Part shown: positions 1 to 12,600 of the stretch, piece after piece
How the letters are laid out: each line of letters opens with the position of its first letter
How positions within the stretch are numbered: position 1 is the first letter of the stretch
Source: Lentinus brumalis
Lineage: Eukaryota; Basidiomycota; Agaricomycetes; Polyporales; Polyporaceae
NCBI GenBank assembly: GCA_001792895.1
Contig: MARA01000020.1
Coordinates: 124,001 to 188,000, forward strand
Length of the DNA: 64,000 nucleotides
Reading direction: 5' to 3'
Notes under the pieces: generated by a model
Seen by the model: only the letters and a program-made list of their open reading frames with translations
What the model was told of the DNA's origin: nothing
Databases searched by the model: none
Translations under genes and position numbers: made by a program

Positions 1-1001
1 GTTGCAGGATGCATCGACGAATGACACTCAACGCAAGGCGGACCATCCGCTAGATTCAGCAGGGACGATGACGTTGAAGTTGCAAGTCGGTCACTGCCGA
101 CGAGCGACACAAGGCGACATGCTTACTCCGCGCGTTGCCGCAGGTAAGTTCAGCAAGGAGGCTCGGGTTTTTGATCGCCGGTTCGTAGCCCGGCTGCGCA
201 AAGCTGTCCGGACTCCTTAGGCTCCATATTTACGACGACACCATCCCAAAGGGCGTTGGACGCATTGGTCAAGATAACCGCTGAGACAAGTCAGATCGTG
301 ACGGTGGAACAGAGAGATGGTGAGTGAGTACGTCCCAATGTTGGAATGCCAATTTCCTGGGCACGCTGCGGCACACCATGTGCGATGCTCGTGCGTTTTA
401 TCACAAGCTGAAGCCTAAGCACAAGCCTTCTGAATCCGAAGCGGATACTATGTTCAGCCATAAGTAATCTTTAGCAGCCGTTAGCGAGCATAATGAATCA
501 ATGAAGTTGCACATGTAGTAGCGCGATGCTCTATGATGCGGTGGCGGCGGCAGGGCGTCGTCCTGCGTCGTCAAGGTGCTTGTCAGTGTGAGATCCTGAT
601 CTCGTTGAGTAGCCGATCATCCCATGACGTGCTTCCGCCTCTCACACCTCCTCTTCGTCCTCCTGGTGTTCGACCGCGGTCGGGCGTGTATCTGAGAAAT
701 GCGCAGTGGTTTGAGAGGCCGAGCACACGTCTCTGTGACCTACATCTGCGAGTGAATGGGCGGCGGGAGAGGTTGGGAGAGGTCTCAGAAAGATATCAGA
801 CGGATCTGCCAGATGGACGAAGCTGCGTCTAGTGCGTGCAACCGCGCGCATTTTGAATGATCGCTCCAGGTCCGAGACCGCGCCGTCTACTCATCCGCCC
901 TCCTAATCATCTTCCATCCCTCATTTATCCCGACTCCCGGCCTGTTCCCTTCGCGACTCCCCTTTCTCTTTCACCTACTTGCTGGGTCTTGCACACCGAC
1001 C
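1..1001. other. No gene seen; G-alpha upstream region
   Basis: No reading frame here has convincing coding character or splice partners. The last 100 bases (about 900-1001) are rich in pyrimidines, as in fungal core promoters and 5' leaders, and run straight into the G-alpha start codon at 1002. Confidence 0.5.
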
Positions 1002-3354
1002 ATGTACGCCTTGCGAGCCTCGACGGACCCGCTGGCCGAAGACCCATTCGCCAAGGTGCTTGCGCCGCCGCCCGGCGAGAGTGCGGATGAGCGTGCTGCG
1101 AGGCTGCGCAAGGAGGCGGAAGCAAAGCGGGTGAACGACGAGATAGACGAGAGGCTCAAGCAGGAACGGGCGGCGTGGAAGAAGCAGAAGAGGTTCAAGC
1201 TCCTTCTCCTCGGCCAGAGCGAAAGCGGTATGTCCCTTCCTCCTTTCCCGCCGCTTCTCCCGCCGCACGCGAAGTTCGTCCCCGCAACGCCTCCCGTCAT
1301 GGCAGCGCATCATGCCATCACTTGGATGCGTTCGTGCAAGCGCTATCATAGAGTTCCGGGCTGGTTCCGTCATGTCCGTTCGACGTTCTGCTGACCGACA
1401 TGGCCAGGAAAATCCACGATGCTAAAGAGTACGTTTCCTTCTCCTACGTCGCGATGAATCTCTGACCCCCCATTGCAGACTTCCAGCTCGCATTCTCACC
1501 AAAAGCATGGCGAGCCGAGCGCGAGTCGTGGCGCGCAGTCATTCAGCTCAACCTCATCCGGTCGGTCAACAGTATACTGGACGTCCTATCCCAGGAAATG
1601 GGCAAGTCGACCAACCTCACCTCGCATGCCACAATCACCTCCCCCTTCGTGCGCCCCATGACCAGCCCCTCCAGCACCCACGGCCACGGCAGCGCGAGCG
1701 AGAGCCCGACCAGCGAGTCCCCCTCAGGCCCACCCATCCAGTTCACACACACCCACGCCCTCCTCAAGCTTCGCCTCGGACCGCTTCGTCGCGTCGAAGC
1801 GGACCTGAAGCAGCTCATCGGCGCTGCGACCGACGAGATCACCCAGAGCGACTCAAACCCCGGACACGACGACACTACCAGCGGGGACGAGCTGAGCGCT
1901 GCAGCCCCCTTCGAGAACGGTGCGGGGCGTCGGCGGCCGGCCGAATACTACGTGCGCTCCAACGCATCCTGGCGCGACGCCGTGCGCGGTGCGTACAACC
2001 GCATAAGCGGGAACGACGACCCCTCGCGAGCGGGCGGGGCAGCAGACGGCATCAAGCTCGATGACGCAACGGAGATCATCGCGAGCTGCGCGGAGGACAT
2101 GCAGGCTCTCTGGTCGGACGAGGTCGTGCAGGACGTCCTGAGGCGGCGGAAGATACGGCCGGAGCTTGCACCTGGATTGTGAGTCTGCCTCCTAGCACCG
2201 GATGTGGCGCTACGCTCACGCTCACACTCGCACCCGCTGACACGCCTTCGCAGCTTCTTGAATGATATCCTTCGTCTCGCTGCGCGAGATTACGAGCCCA
2301 CGGACGACGATATTGTACGGGCGCGGTTACGCACCGTCGGCGTGCAGGAGTACAAGATTGTCATGGAGAGCTACGGTACGTCCGCCTTGGTGGAATATCC
2401 GCGCACAATCTGACGGGCAAACTGCTTCAGCTCCTTCGGCGAGCGACGTCTCTCGCGAGTGGATGATATACGACGTCGGCGGCTCGAGAACATCGGTGAG
2501 TTTCCAATGTCCATGGGCAAGCTGCTATCGCACCTCGCCCCTCTCACGCCGTCAGCTTCTGACAGTCCTTGGCTTTCGTCCTGTCCGCAGCGTGCAGCGT
2601 GGTATCCGTACTTTGACGACGCGAATGCGATTCTCTTCCTTGCGCCCATATCGTGCTTTGACGAGCTGCTCGCAGAGGACCGGCGCGTGAACAGACTTGA
2701 AGACTCATTCCTCCTCTGGAAGGGCATCATCCAATCCAAGCTGCTTGCCAAGTGCATCATCGTCCGTACGTCCTTCTTCCTCACTCCGCTCTCATTATGT
2801 GTCTCTTGTCTATATTCCTGCCGACCCGTCAACTGACGAACGTCCGCAGTGTTCCTGAACAAGTACGACCTGCTCGAGGCAAAGCTCGCCAACGGCGTCA
2901 AGGTGAACCGGTACCTCCCTAGCTTCGGCGACAGGGAAAACTCCGCCCCCGTCCTTGCGCGCTGTACGTCACCTCCGTTCGCACCTTCTCGCCCGCGTGG
3001 GAGGCCACCCGATGCCGAACGCTCACTCCCTCTCCTCGTTCCCTGCAGACTTGCATCAGAAGTTCCGCGACCAGCACCGCGAGTACTCGCCAGAGGCTGG
3101 GCGGCCGTTCTACGGATACGTTACGACAGCAGTCGTACGTCTCCCGTGCCCGTTCCTGCCGCTATATCTCCCTCTGACCCATGCATATGCGCGTTGCAGA
3201 ACACCGAGGCGACCGCGTCGACTCTTGCATCTGGTAAGCTCCCACTGCTATACCTTGCATCTGCGCCGAGTACTCGTACCATCCAGCTGACCTTGCTCCG
3301 CCAGTCCGTGACGGCGTCCTTCGACATAATTTGCATCGAGCGGATTTTGTCTGA
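1002..3354 (+). CDS. Atypical heterotrimeric G-protein alpha subunit with enlarged helical domain
   Basis: Ten exons (1002-1227, 1408-1428, 1479-2178, 2254-2375, 2431-2495, 2591-2765, 2850-2963, 3049-3134, 3200-3233, 3305-3354) join in frame to 530 codons; usual G-alpha subunits are about 350. The P-loop GQSESGKST lies at about residues 71-79 and is split by introns, with exon 2 (21 nt) carrying its end. The switch I arginine is near 340 (RARLRTVGV), DVGGSR near 371-376, NKYD at 440-443 and a TTAVNT base-binding loop follows. The extra length is a Ser/Pro/Thr-rich insert of about 200 residues in the helical domain. Odd points: serine replaces the catalytic Gln of DVGGQ, there is no Gly2 myristoylation site, and the C-terminus (HRADFV) lacks the usual cysteine. 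It probably acts in signalling at membranes; slow GTP hydrolysis is inferred from the missing Gln. The family is certain, its receptor unknown. Confidence 0.92.
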
Positions 3355-3930
3355 GGCCTCTTGCACAACGCTTCCCTGCTACTCGTGCCGCCCTACGGCT
3401 CGCACACCACACACTATATCTTATTATATATGTATGCTTCAATTAATGTTCACCTTTGCTGGATGGATCAGTGCCCTTCCGTTCCGATCATCGACATCGC
3501 CTATCGACGTCGGACCGCCGACGAACAGAGGGGAACTTGGTGAGTACAGGTGAACAACTCAATAGGCTGCATCCGACTGACTTCGCACCAATTGCCAGGA
3601 CTCGTCGATTTCTTACCTTCGTCTCCGCAGGTGGCATGCGCGCATCTCATAAGTCTGTTCTGTGCGCGGCTCCTCATACGGTCAAGGTTCGTAATCTACT
3701 TCCTCGCATGTCCGCAATGCATGATCGACACTCGGGAACAAGTCCATTCCCTGACGACGTTTTCTCCTCCCGCAACCTTCGATAAGTTTGTACTATCCCC
3801 CGTGAGCTAACCCTGCAACTTCTTCGACGCAGTGAGCTCACTCGAGCGCAAAGTCCCCCAAACCCGTATTAACCCGACCGACTCCTCAAGCCCATACGTA
3901 GCGGCCAGTCCTCTCCGACGACTGTGATTA
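3355..3930. repeat. Intergenic; copy 1 of a diverged repeat
   Basis: No intact gene. About 3530-3800 aligns by eye with 5660-5900: both begin with GAACT(T/G)GGTGAGTACA, share a GACTTC(G/T)CACC block, and later share a CTGTGCG(C/G)GGCTCCT block. They look like two old copies of one gene fragment in the same orientation, too decayed to identify. Confidence 0.4.
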
Positions 3931-4788
3931 CTAGAGGGTGGTTCCAGCCTCAAGCCTAGAAGGGAGCTTGACATCCGACTTCGACCGCAAGGTGTTGGCA
4001 GCAATACCAACGAGGTCCCGGAACACCAGCGCCGCGAACCAGTAACAGCGCGTCTGGACACCGTTCGGCTCCGTCTCTGGCCACGGCGGCCCGTGGTCCC
4101 GAAGAGTGGCGACGACGGCCGCGAGCCGGGCGAGCTCGCGAGGGCGATGCCACGGACGGAAGGTGTACGTGAAGAGCAGGTATTCTTTGGCGTAGTCCAC
4201 GCCGGGGTCGTGATTGAACACGAGGACGTGGTGGCGGAAAGCCGACGGGGCAGCGGGCACTGCGCCTGAAGGCGCACTGGGAGGGTTCGACGTGGACTCG
4301 CCGGGGTCAGGGGCGGATGTGCTCGGCTGGTCGAACGAATTGGCAGACGGAGTCTGCTCTTGAGCAGTGCTATCGCCGTCACCGCGCGTTTCAGCTTCGG
4401 GATTAGACTTCGGGTCGACGAAACACTCGAGTTTGAGGGCGCCCACGGGCTGGGGCCAGAACGACCACGACCCCCTGTCTGCGGCGACGACAGTCATGAG
4501 CACGGACACGCACTCGAGCACGTCGTCGCTCCTCGGACTCTTCATCATCTGAATTTTCTTGAGGCGGCACCGACGGAGGACAGGATCGAAATCACCACGC
4601 GCGAAGGAAGCCTCGTAGCTACGCATGCACGAGTCGAGGTCGAAGTCGGCATCGCGCTTCGGATCGGGCTCATCGCCCTGTAGGTCGAGAATAGTTCTGA
4701 GCCCGATAGGGTCGTGCGCCGGGAATCCTAGGAAGCGCATGATATTGTACCAGGCGTTGGAAAGCGCGGATAGCGGCTGGACGAGCAT
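3931..4788 (-). CDS. Intronless protein of unknown function
   Basis: A single open frame of 285 codons on the minus strand. I start it at the ATG at 4788 (MLVQPLSALSNAW); the frame stays open a little further upstream but without an ATG. I do not recognise the family. Residues 1-125 and 180-285 look folded, with regular hydrophobic and aromatic residues and a tryptophan-rich stretch in the second half; they flank a Ser/Pro/Thr-rich low-complexity linker of about 60 residues. There is no signal peptide, membrane segment or known catalytic motif. Its 3' end faces the G-alpha gene. GC-rich codon use resembles the neighbouring real genes, which supports it being coding. The function is unknown. 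Confidence 0.7.
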   Translation of the reverse strand: MLVQPLSALSNAWYNIMRFLGFPAHDPIGLRTILDLQGDEPDPKRDADFDLDSCMRSYEASFARGDFDPVLRRCRLKKIQMMKSPRSDDVLECVSVLMTVVAADRGSWSFWPQPVGALKLECFVDPKSNPEAETRGDGDSTAQEQTPSANSFDQPSTSAPDPGESTSNPPSAPSGAVPAAPSAFRHHVLVFNHDPGVDYAKEYLLFTYTFRPWHRPRELARLAAVVATLRDHGPPWPETEPNGVQTRCYWFAALVFRDLVGIAANTLRSKSDVKLPSRLEAGTTL

Positions 4789-6621
4789 GATGGAGGTCAC
4801 TGACCAAAGAGGTCGCCCCTAAAGACGCGATCCTTATGTCCCTTTAAGGACTCGCACAATAGCGCCGCCTGTTCAGACGAGCGGTTGGCAGCCCTGTTCA
4901 CCGGGCGGTGAGCTTCAAATGGGTCTGGACGGTGTCGGAGGTATCGTGAAGAGCAAAATCCTGTTAGAACACGCTGATACGACGGAGAGGGAGGTGAATG
5001 CCAGATTGAACCTCACTTCTGCTCAGCGGGAAGGTGCTCAGCGCATGGTGTCAAGTTTCAACGGGGCGGATGCATCACAGGCTCCTTCTGCGAGCTCAGC
5101 GGTTCCGAGTTGTCGTCGATGTCGGCAGGCAAGTGCATAGAAACTGTCAACGGTCAGTATACGTGGTCAAGCTTCCAAACTCGCACTTTCGACTGAGCGT
5201 CTCCTCCGGTCCCCACGGGCCGCAGATATGTATGTCCCGACCGTGGTGCAAGCTATGCAGACTTACATAGTAGAGGCTTGCTCCTTCCCCTCATCTCGTT
5301 CCTGTCGCTTATCTCACTGTGTCATCAAGCTCATGTTTTACGCGAAGCTCAGACATGTGTAAGTCCTTGCCATCGATTCTCCCAAATTCCTCCGTCTGTT
5401 CGATGCGACAGACTCGACCCGGATCTACATAACCAAATGACCTGCCAGTCGCTGTCGTATGACAGTGGTGCGCGTTATGGTCCATAGTACCAGTACCGCC
5501 TAGATAAGTGCCATCGGTCTCTGGCCGAGCCTAGATACGATTGGCCCAACCTCCTCGCGACCGGAGGAGCCTTTGCGGGTTCAGATCACTTAACCATGTA
5601 CGGGACGCACGCGACACGAGATACGGCAGACCATATGGGTTACAAGGAACAACGGGCGACGAACTCACGGGAACTGGGTGAGTACATCGCAGTCAGTAGG
5701 TTTCGTCCAATTGACTTCTCACCGCTGCGAACTCAGTACCATTGGTCTATGTCAGCCCCTCGTCGTAATCTGCTTTCTTACCATCTCCTCACCCGGGTGG
5801 CACACGCGCAATTTGCAATCTGTGCGGGGCTCCTGGTACAGTAAGCCGTGCGTGGATTCCCGCCACGCAGAACTCCAGTCTCCGCTGTGCGCCACGTTTC
5901 GTCACAATCGTTACGCTCCCTGCTCAAGTTCACACACAAGTCGCAGTGAGATGTAATGTATGATACAGGGGTTGGAGACGACGGCGACATACCGCGATTG
6001 GAGCTCTACTCGGAGACTGGTGAGTGTTGTCCAGTCTTGCTTCATAATTCTCTGTCTGTGGTTCGCTGATACTTTTCGAGACACCGTGTCAGTTCTGCCG
6101 ACCGCGCGGCGGTCGCTCGCAGCCACGGTGACAGTTGCTAGCGGTTTGAGTGCAGCTCCCGATAGACCGGCCCTGAACACTTGGAACGGGTTGTCGATTG
6201 CGCCTCGCGAACGCAGGAGCCTCTGCGAGCGACGAACTACGGTATTCACGCGATACGATATGATGCGCTCCTTGGGCCGGCACGCCGCCGCCAAGCGAGG
6301 GCGGTCACTGCTTGGACCTAGGTGCGTGCGGCGTCAAGCTCTGTCAGGACGTGCTTCGGAGTAGTGCAGTCAGGCCACAGGCAACCACTCGCATCACCAG
6401 ACGGTCCTGGGGCGCGATTGCCTGCCCACCATCGTATACAGTGCGGGGTGGCACGAGACGGCTGCACATCACCCTGTCAGCCCTGGGCTCAGCGGGTACA
6501 TAACTCCGCCAGTCTTTCGATCACCAGCATCGACGTCAAGTCGCTCTTCTCCCTCTCGAGCGCACTCAGAACGAACCCAACAACTCTGCGCCCTCCCTCC
6601 CCCTACGCTCTTTTGCACAGG
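4789..6621. repeat. placeholder
   Basis: placeholder. Confidence 0.
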
Positions 6622-9600
6622 ATGTCCTCCCTCGGCTCGCTGGCTATCTTCTTCACGGTTCCCGTTGCTACCAGCCTTGGCTCCCTCCAAGCCTCGCCGG
6701 GCCTCGCCACCGCCCTCACGGACCTGAAGATATGTCTCGCCGATCCAGCCGCCGCTGTCCTCCGTACGCCCAACCCCTGGATCGGTGTCTGGCCTTCTCT
6801 TAGTGTGACTGTTCAGAGCCCGGCGCGGCCGACAACGCGCGGGTCACCGCTGTCAATGAGATGCAGGCCTGCGTCAGCGACGCCGTCCGCCCTGTTCAGG
6901 CTCTGCCCAACCAGTCCACGATGGCCGTCCTCGCTGCGATCCGGGGCATGGATTCGGCGCTGGCCACAGCTGAGGACCTCAACGAGCTCTTTTACGGTAT
7001 CCTCAAGGTATGCACGTCCGCTGTCTCAGATCCGATCTGTCTCGTCGCTGCTGCGACCGAGTCTCGCCTGTTAGTAGGTTTCCGACCAGCTCATTAGGAA
7101 TTCTCGCCTCGCCGACGAAGCCGCTGATATCGTCACGGATGTGGATCACACAATTTCCGACAGCCAAGAGTCTGACTCCCGTCGATAACGCCGTTGACAC
7201 CGAGACGCTGAATGTCGGGCAGCTCGTTGGCGACAGCCTCGCCTTTCTCAACTCCTTGAGCGTGATTCTCGCGTCGCTCCTCCTGACACTCCTCTCGCCG
7301 TTCCTTGACTCATCCCCGCACTGTAAACTTTTATCAATACTCAACACATCCTCGCCGGGGTGTGCGGAACCCTCAGCCCGAGTACTGTCTCCCCCTGTTC
7401 ATAGTCAACATTCGCGCCTCGGCCTTCCCCGTGTATCAACGCTACATACATGCGACACCGTCGTAAGTACTACACCATCGGCATCCTTCGTAACTCGTTC
7501 ATCGGTCCGAGTCGCTCCTGCAGCGATCCTGACGCCAGCGCATCTCGCGCTGGCATACTACAATGCCGGGCAGACCGTGTCGCACCTACTCAAGGAGCAG
7601 ATTCCCTTGTTGAACCCGTGGGGATCGGCAGGGCCCGGCCTTGGAAATCGATCTCTACCCCACCAAGATTCTGGTAGACGAGCACATTCAAACGTCCCCG
7701 TTCTTCGTCGCCGTTCGCCTTCAACACGTCTGTGCCCTCGCCAACTCAGAGAATGAGTCCCGTCTCGGGAATCGGGCTAGAGAGCGTCTCTCGGCGAGTC
7801 CGCGCGGCTTGCCCACACAGACAACAAACGACTCCCACCCTCTCTTCTGCACGGCCTCCCTCGTCTGCTTGCCGACTTTTCTCGGTATATGAGCTTGGAC
7901 CTTGGTGGGGTGCCGGTCGTGATCTCTCATGTTTCCCTATGATTTCTTAGTAGCGTACGCGAAGGACAACGAATACCCCGTCGCCAGATATCCCGTTATT
8001 CCCCCTTCTGCCGCCGTCGTTCCATTCACTGTAGGTCCACATCGTATAATTGTCTTCCATCTAGTATACATCTGCGTCTCGGCCTTCCCCGTAATACACC
8101 TCTTGCTTGAGCCTCGCCGTACTATCCCGACTCCCCTCGCTTATGAGTGGCCCCATTCTCGACGACGACGTCTGCATGTCACGTCGCAGACTGGGGTGGG
8201 CAGAACGCATCGCAGCTGAAGGACGATATCTTGTTGTCAAAGTCGGCGTCAGTCCCCACTCCACCATCGCCGCTGGAACCATCGGGTCCTTGGAATTTTC
8301 TGAGCACTTGGCCCTGACAATTGACGTCGCTGCGAATAGTCGGGTCAAACGGGCCCTACTCGAATATACACAGCCTCAGCACTCACTCAAACACTGACAG
8401 ACGCATCAGTAACGGCGCAGCGAATGGCTATAACAGCGGCGGAGGGAACTCACCCAGACATTCAGTACATAAGTCCGGTCCGAAGCTCGAGATCTGGTTG
8501 TCGAAGTCAGGCCCGAGGTTGACGCACTCGTTCTCGGCCGGGGCGATCTGGTACAGACATGGTCCTTGAAAATCGAACTCCTGGCAGAAGTACACCCCGC
8601 CGATGTTCTGGTATTTGAGCACACCGAATCGTCAGCTGCGAGACACGCAAACAGGAAGAACACTGCAACTCACATCGCGCTTGTCGAGACCGATGGAAGC
8701 GTTGACAGCGGAGGTGCGTTGCCCCACGACGGGCTCGGCGCGAGGGTACGCTATCGCGGCAGCATAGCTGCTCGTAACGAGGGAGGCCACCAGGGCGAGG
8801 AATGCGGCGGAGTGCATGGTGGAAGAGGCTTCGAGTCTGGTCACGAACGGGAGAAACGGGGACCGCGAGCGCAGCTCTGCAACGAAGACGACTCTTGCTG
8901 CCATGAAAATCGGCGGTTTTATATGATCATACCGCGCTCCGAAGTTCGGTGACCTGCCGTAGCAAGCAGATGTCGTGAGTTATGCGCTCGGAGGGATGCG
9001 CCGAAGAGGCGAGCCCGGATCTTGAGGCCTCAGGAATCGCTCTCACAGCGAGGAGAGAATGTTCAAGTCCGAAGCTAGTACTCGAGACTCGGAGACTGTC
9101 CATCTTCACAACGGAAGGATGAGATGACGACGAGCACCGCCGGGATATGCCAAGGGAACGATGTGTGGGTCCAGGTGGGTAACACCTGCTGGGATTTGCC
9201 CCCGCAATTTGGAACTGTAAAGGTGAAGTCAACCACGAAACAGATGCAGAGACGGGTCTTTAGAGAGGTAACTGAGAGCTCTTCCAGGTGCGAGACACGG
9301 GTATTCGGGCATATCTGGAGTGCGGTGAGAACCAGTTGATCATTGCAGTCGCCAGCGACAAATTCACGCCGTCATCGACGCCGGAAGACAAAGTTGGGCG
9401 CCTGAAATTGCACGGCCCTCTCTTTCTCTCCTCCACCGGCGACCACAACCTATGACCCTTCTTATCACTCGACGACAGCGGAGTGTGCATAGATGGCATC
9501 TGTTTTCTACTGCGGCCGATCATGTATGAGAATTGGAAACCGCTGACATAGACTCCTCAGCTGCAAGACGTCTCCGTTTCGCGTCTCGATGTTGCTTTCC

Positions 9601-12600
9601 GCTCCCGGAGGACATAGGAATGATGGAAAATGTGTCACCTCCTGCTGGAATGACTTCTTGTGATATGTACGTCTTCTGTCCTGTGTCCGATCTACGCCAA
9701 GAAAGCCTCCCACATTTGAGGACCAGAGACCGCTATCATTCTTGCACGTCTCACGACACAAGTCATCAAATGATGCTCACACGATTTATCGTCACTCCGT
9801 CTCTTTAGTCCCAATTTTACCAGAACGCAGTGGCGCTGGCAGCCTCGCATGCACGATTGCAGTCCCTGGTCGCCTCGATGGCAGTTCGCCCGCGGTGGCA
9901 TATCTCCTCGTCTACCAGCTATCCCGGCACGCTCAGTAACTTGTCACTCCCATCATCCTGACCAGTAAACTGGGCAAGAAGCTTCCGTTCCGTTACTTGG
10001 TTGCTGGTCTCTGCTTCCATCGGCGCAGCGACTTTTAGACAAGTGCCCGAGTCCATAGCGGGTATGTGCAATCAATTCCGGAGATCCGTAATGTTTCTAT
10101 GACACCGTAAGTACCTCTACCATGCCGGAACATGTCGCACCGATCCATACACGTCTGGTATCATCCGTGACTTCTGCCGTCTGTTCACTACATCTCCGCC
10201 GGCATACATATGACCCCAATTTCCGCCTCCCGCCCGTGCCTTCCGGCCTCGCTCAACTTCAAGGGCACTTTTGAGAGCATTTATACGAGGAGATCGGTGC
10301 AGTCCAGCCTGTTACGGTGCTGTCCGGGGTGATCTCTGCGATCTGGGTTTTGCACGAATAGTCGCTGTCAAGGGCAAAGCGCGAGGTCAGTCACCGCCCG
10401 CACTCCAACTCGCTCCGGTGGATGAGCTTACTCGTAAACTGAGAATTGGAGACAGTGTCAGCGTCGGGACGACGAGCGCGTGTAGGTATGAGTCCGTGAC
10501 AGACTCACTCTTGCAGTTCGTGCATGCGCCCGTCGAGAAGGAGCTGATGTTGTTGTCGAACACCAGGCCTTTGAGACTGTAGCATTTGCTGTACGTGATC
10601 GTGAGGGAACCTGGCATACCCCAACGGTGGTGGAGGTCTCGCAGAAGCTGACAGTCCCTCCGGAGGACGCCTCTGTCTGCTGAACGATACTAGGAGTGAG
10701 TGATCTGCGCCTCGACGTCAATAAGGACACATTGCGCACATTGTTGGCAGGCCTCACGTCGACCGAGAAGGTCCCGGAGGAGTGCGAGACCGTGAAATCC
10801 GATGCAGCTTCGACCGTCACCTCTCGGCGGAATATGACGGCGGGTGCGCCGGAGCAGGCACCTGCGAACAGACAAGCTGCGAAAACGACTGAGCGGATAG
10901 CGTGCATGGCTCAGGAGCTAAATGCGCCAGGGGACAGCGACTCGAGAACGCTCTGGCGATAGATTTTATAGGAAGTACGCTCTGCCGGGCGACATCTGAC
11001 AGCATAGAACATTTTTGCTTGGTGTCGCCGCTGCGGCGAGCCTGCTCCGAGCGGCCTCTACAGAATGATGATTATTGAGCGTGCCTCAATCCTTCAAATC
11101 ATCAGGTCAAACGCGTAGCCTAACTTAGTCTCTGTCCATCATTCTATCGAATCAAAAACCCCGGGCGGGGAGGACCACGCTAGGCGGCGGCGGGCGCCCA
11201 CACAGCGCTCACAAGCGGGCGGTGGTAAGGGCGGATACTGATTCGACGGAATGATGCGGACTTGTTTGGGAACGAGCTGGTTGCTTAGTAGTACCCACAG
11301 CCCACAGGTCCGGGACGAGGAGGAGAAAGCGCACCTCCACGACAAGAGCACTCGTCCTTGCTTGAACGTTGAACGGTTCTGGCCGACTGTATACCTTCGA
11401 TGAGAGCCCGCTGCGGCTCAGTGCCACGCCTTCCTTTTGCTAGGCGCGTATGCCTGAGCACGCTTCGAATAGAGACACAGTTCCCAAAGATAAATTGACA
11501 TCATGACCTTTATAAGAACTCGATCGACACCAGCCCATAACCTCCTCCGCGCCCGATATCCGCACAGCGATGGCGTTTCCACTTCCCCGCCACACCGCTC
11601 TCTCCTCCTCAGGCATCTCCGCTGAGAGTCTCCGATGAGTCTGAGTCACATTGATATTCATACTCGCATATGTATGAAGAGATCTCCTTATATTGGAAGC
11701 TGGCGGTCGTGTTCGAACCGAACATGAAAGGCACCTCCGGTGGATTCGGAGTGTTGCAAAGATAGCCTCTGAGAAGGTTGCAGAAAGGTCAGCACAAGAG
11801 AGTCGCTCGTCCCTTGTAGCCTGTGGGGCTTACGTGTATGCTACGGACCAGTGCGGAGTGCGCTGAGCATCCAGCGAGACGGATATGCCAGACGGAGACT
11901 CACCGGTACAGGTCACACACTCGTCGGTTTTCACGCTCGTGATGTTGTTGTCCCATGGTCCGAGGTCGTCTGTGAGCGATACACATTGACCTAGAGTGGC
12001 GTTATGAATGCAGTCCCCGGAGAGGTTGGGGCCCGTGCAGAACAAGATGCCTCCCGAGTTGCCACCGGAACCCTGGTCGTCCTGATATACGCCGGATAAA
12101 TACGTTCGTGTTGGAGACCCGTCAATTTCACTGCAGCGAGACGAGAAGAACTACGAATCACATACACGCCTGTGCGGGATGGTCTTCGTGATGGTGGTGG
12201 CGGCCGCTATGGCGGAGCCTGCGATCATGCAAGCGATGAGGACATTGAGACGGGTAGGCGACATGGCTGAGGGTCGACAGAGAGCAGCAGAGTGACAGAA
12301 GGTGTGGCGAGGAGGAGAAGGCGAGCGCAGCTCGGGAGGAAACAGTGCAAGACGGATGGGGACTCAGCGACGGACTGGTGGGGATACTTATACGGCGGGG
12401 ACACCAGAGTCGCTCCGCGCACCGGAGGATACATGTGGGGATGGTGCCTCCTCTATAAACGGCGGGGCTCAAGGAATGAATGAAGGGGATTACGGGCGAC
12501 GTCGGTTGGAAGTTGTCGGCGTGCCTATGGATCAGTCAGAACAATGGGAGGTAACCTACCGCCGACCGCGACTGGATTACGCACGCTCTCAATGAGAACT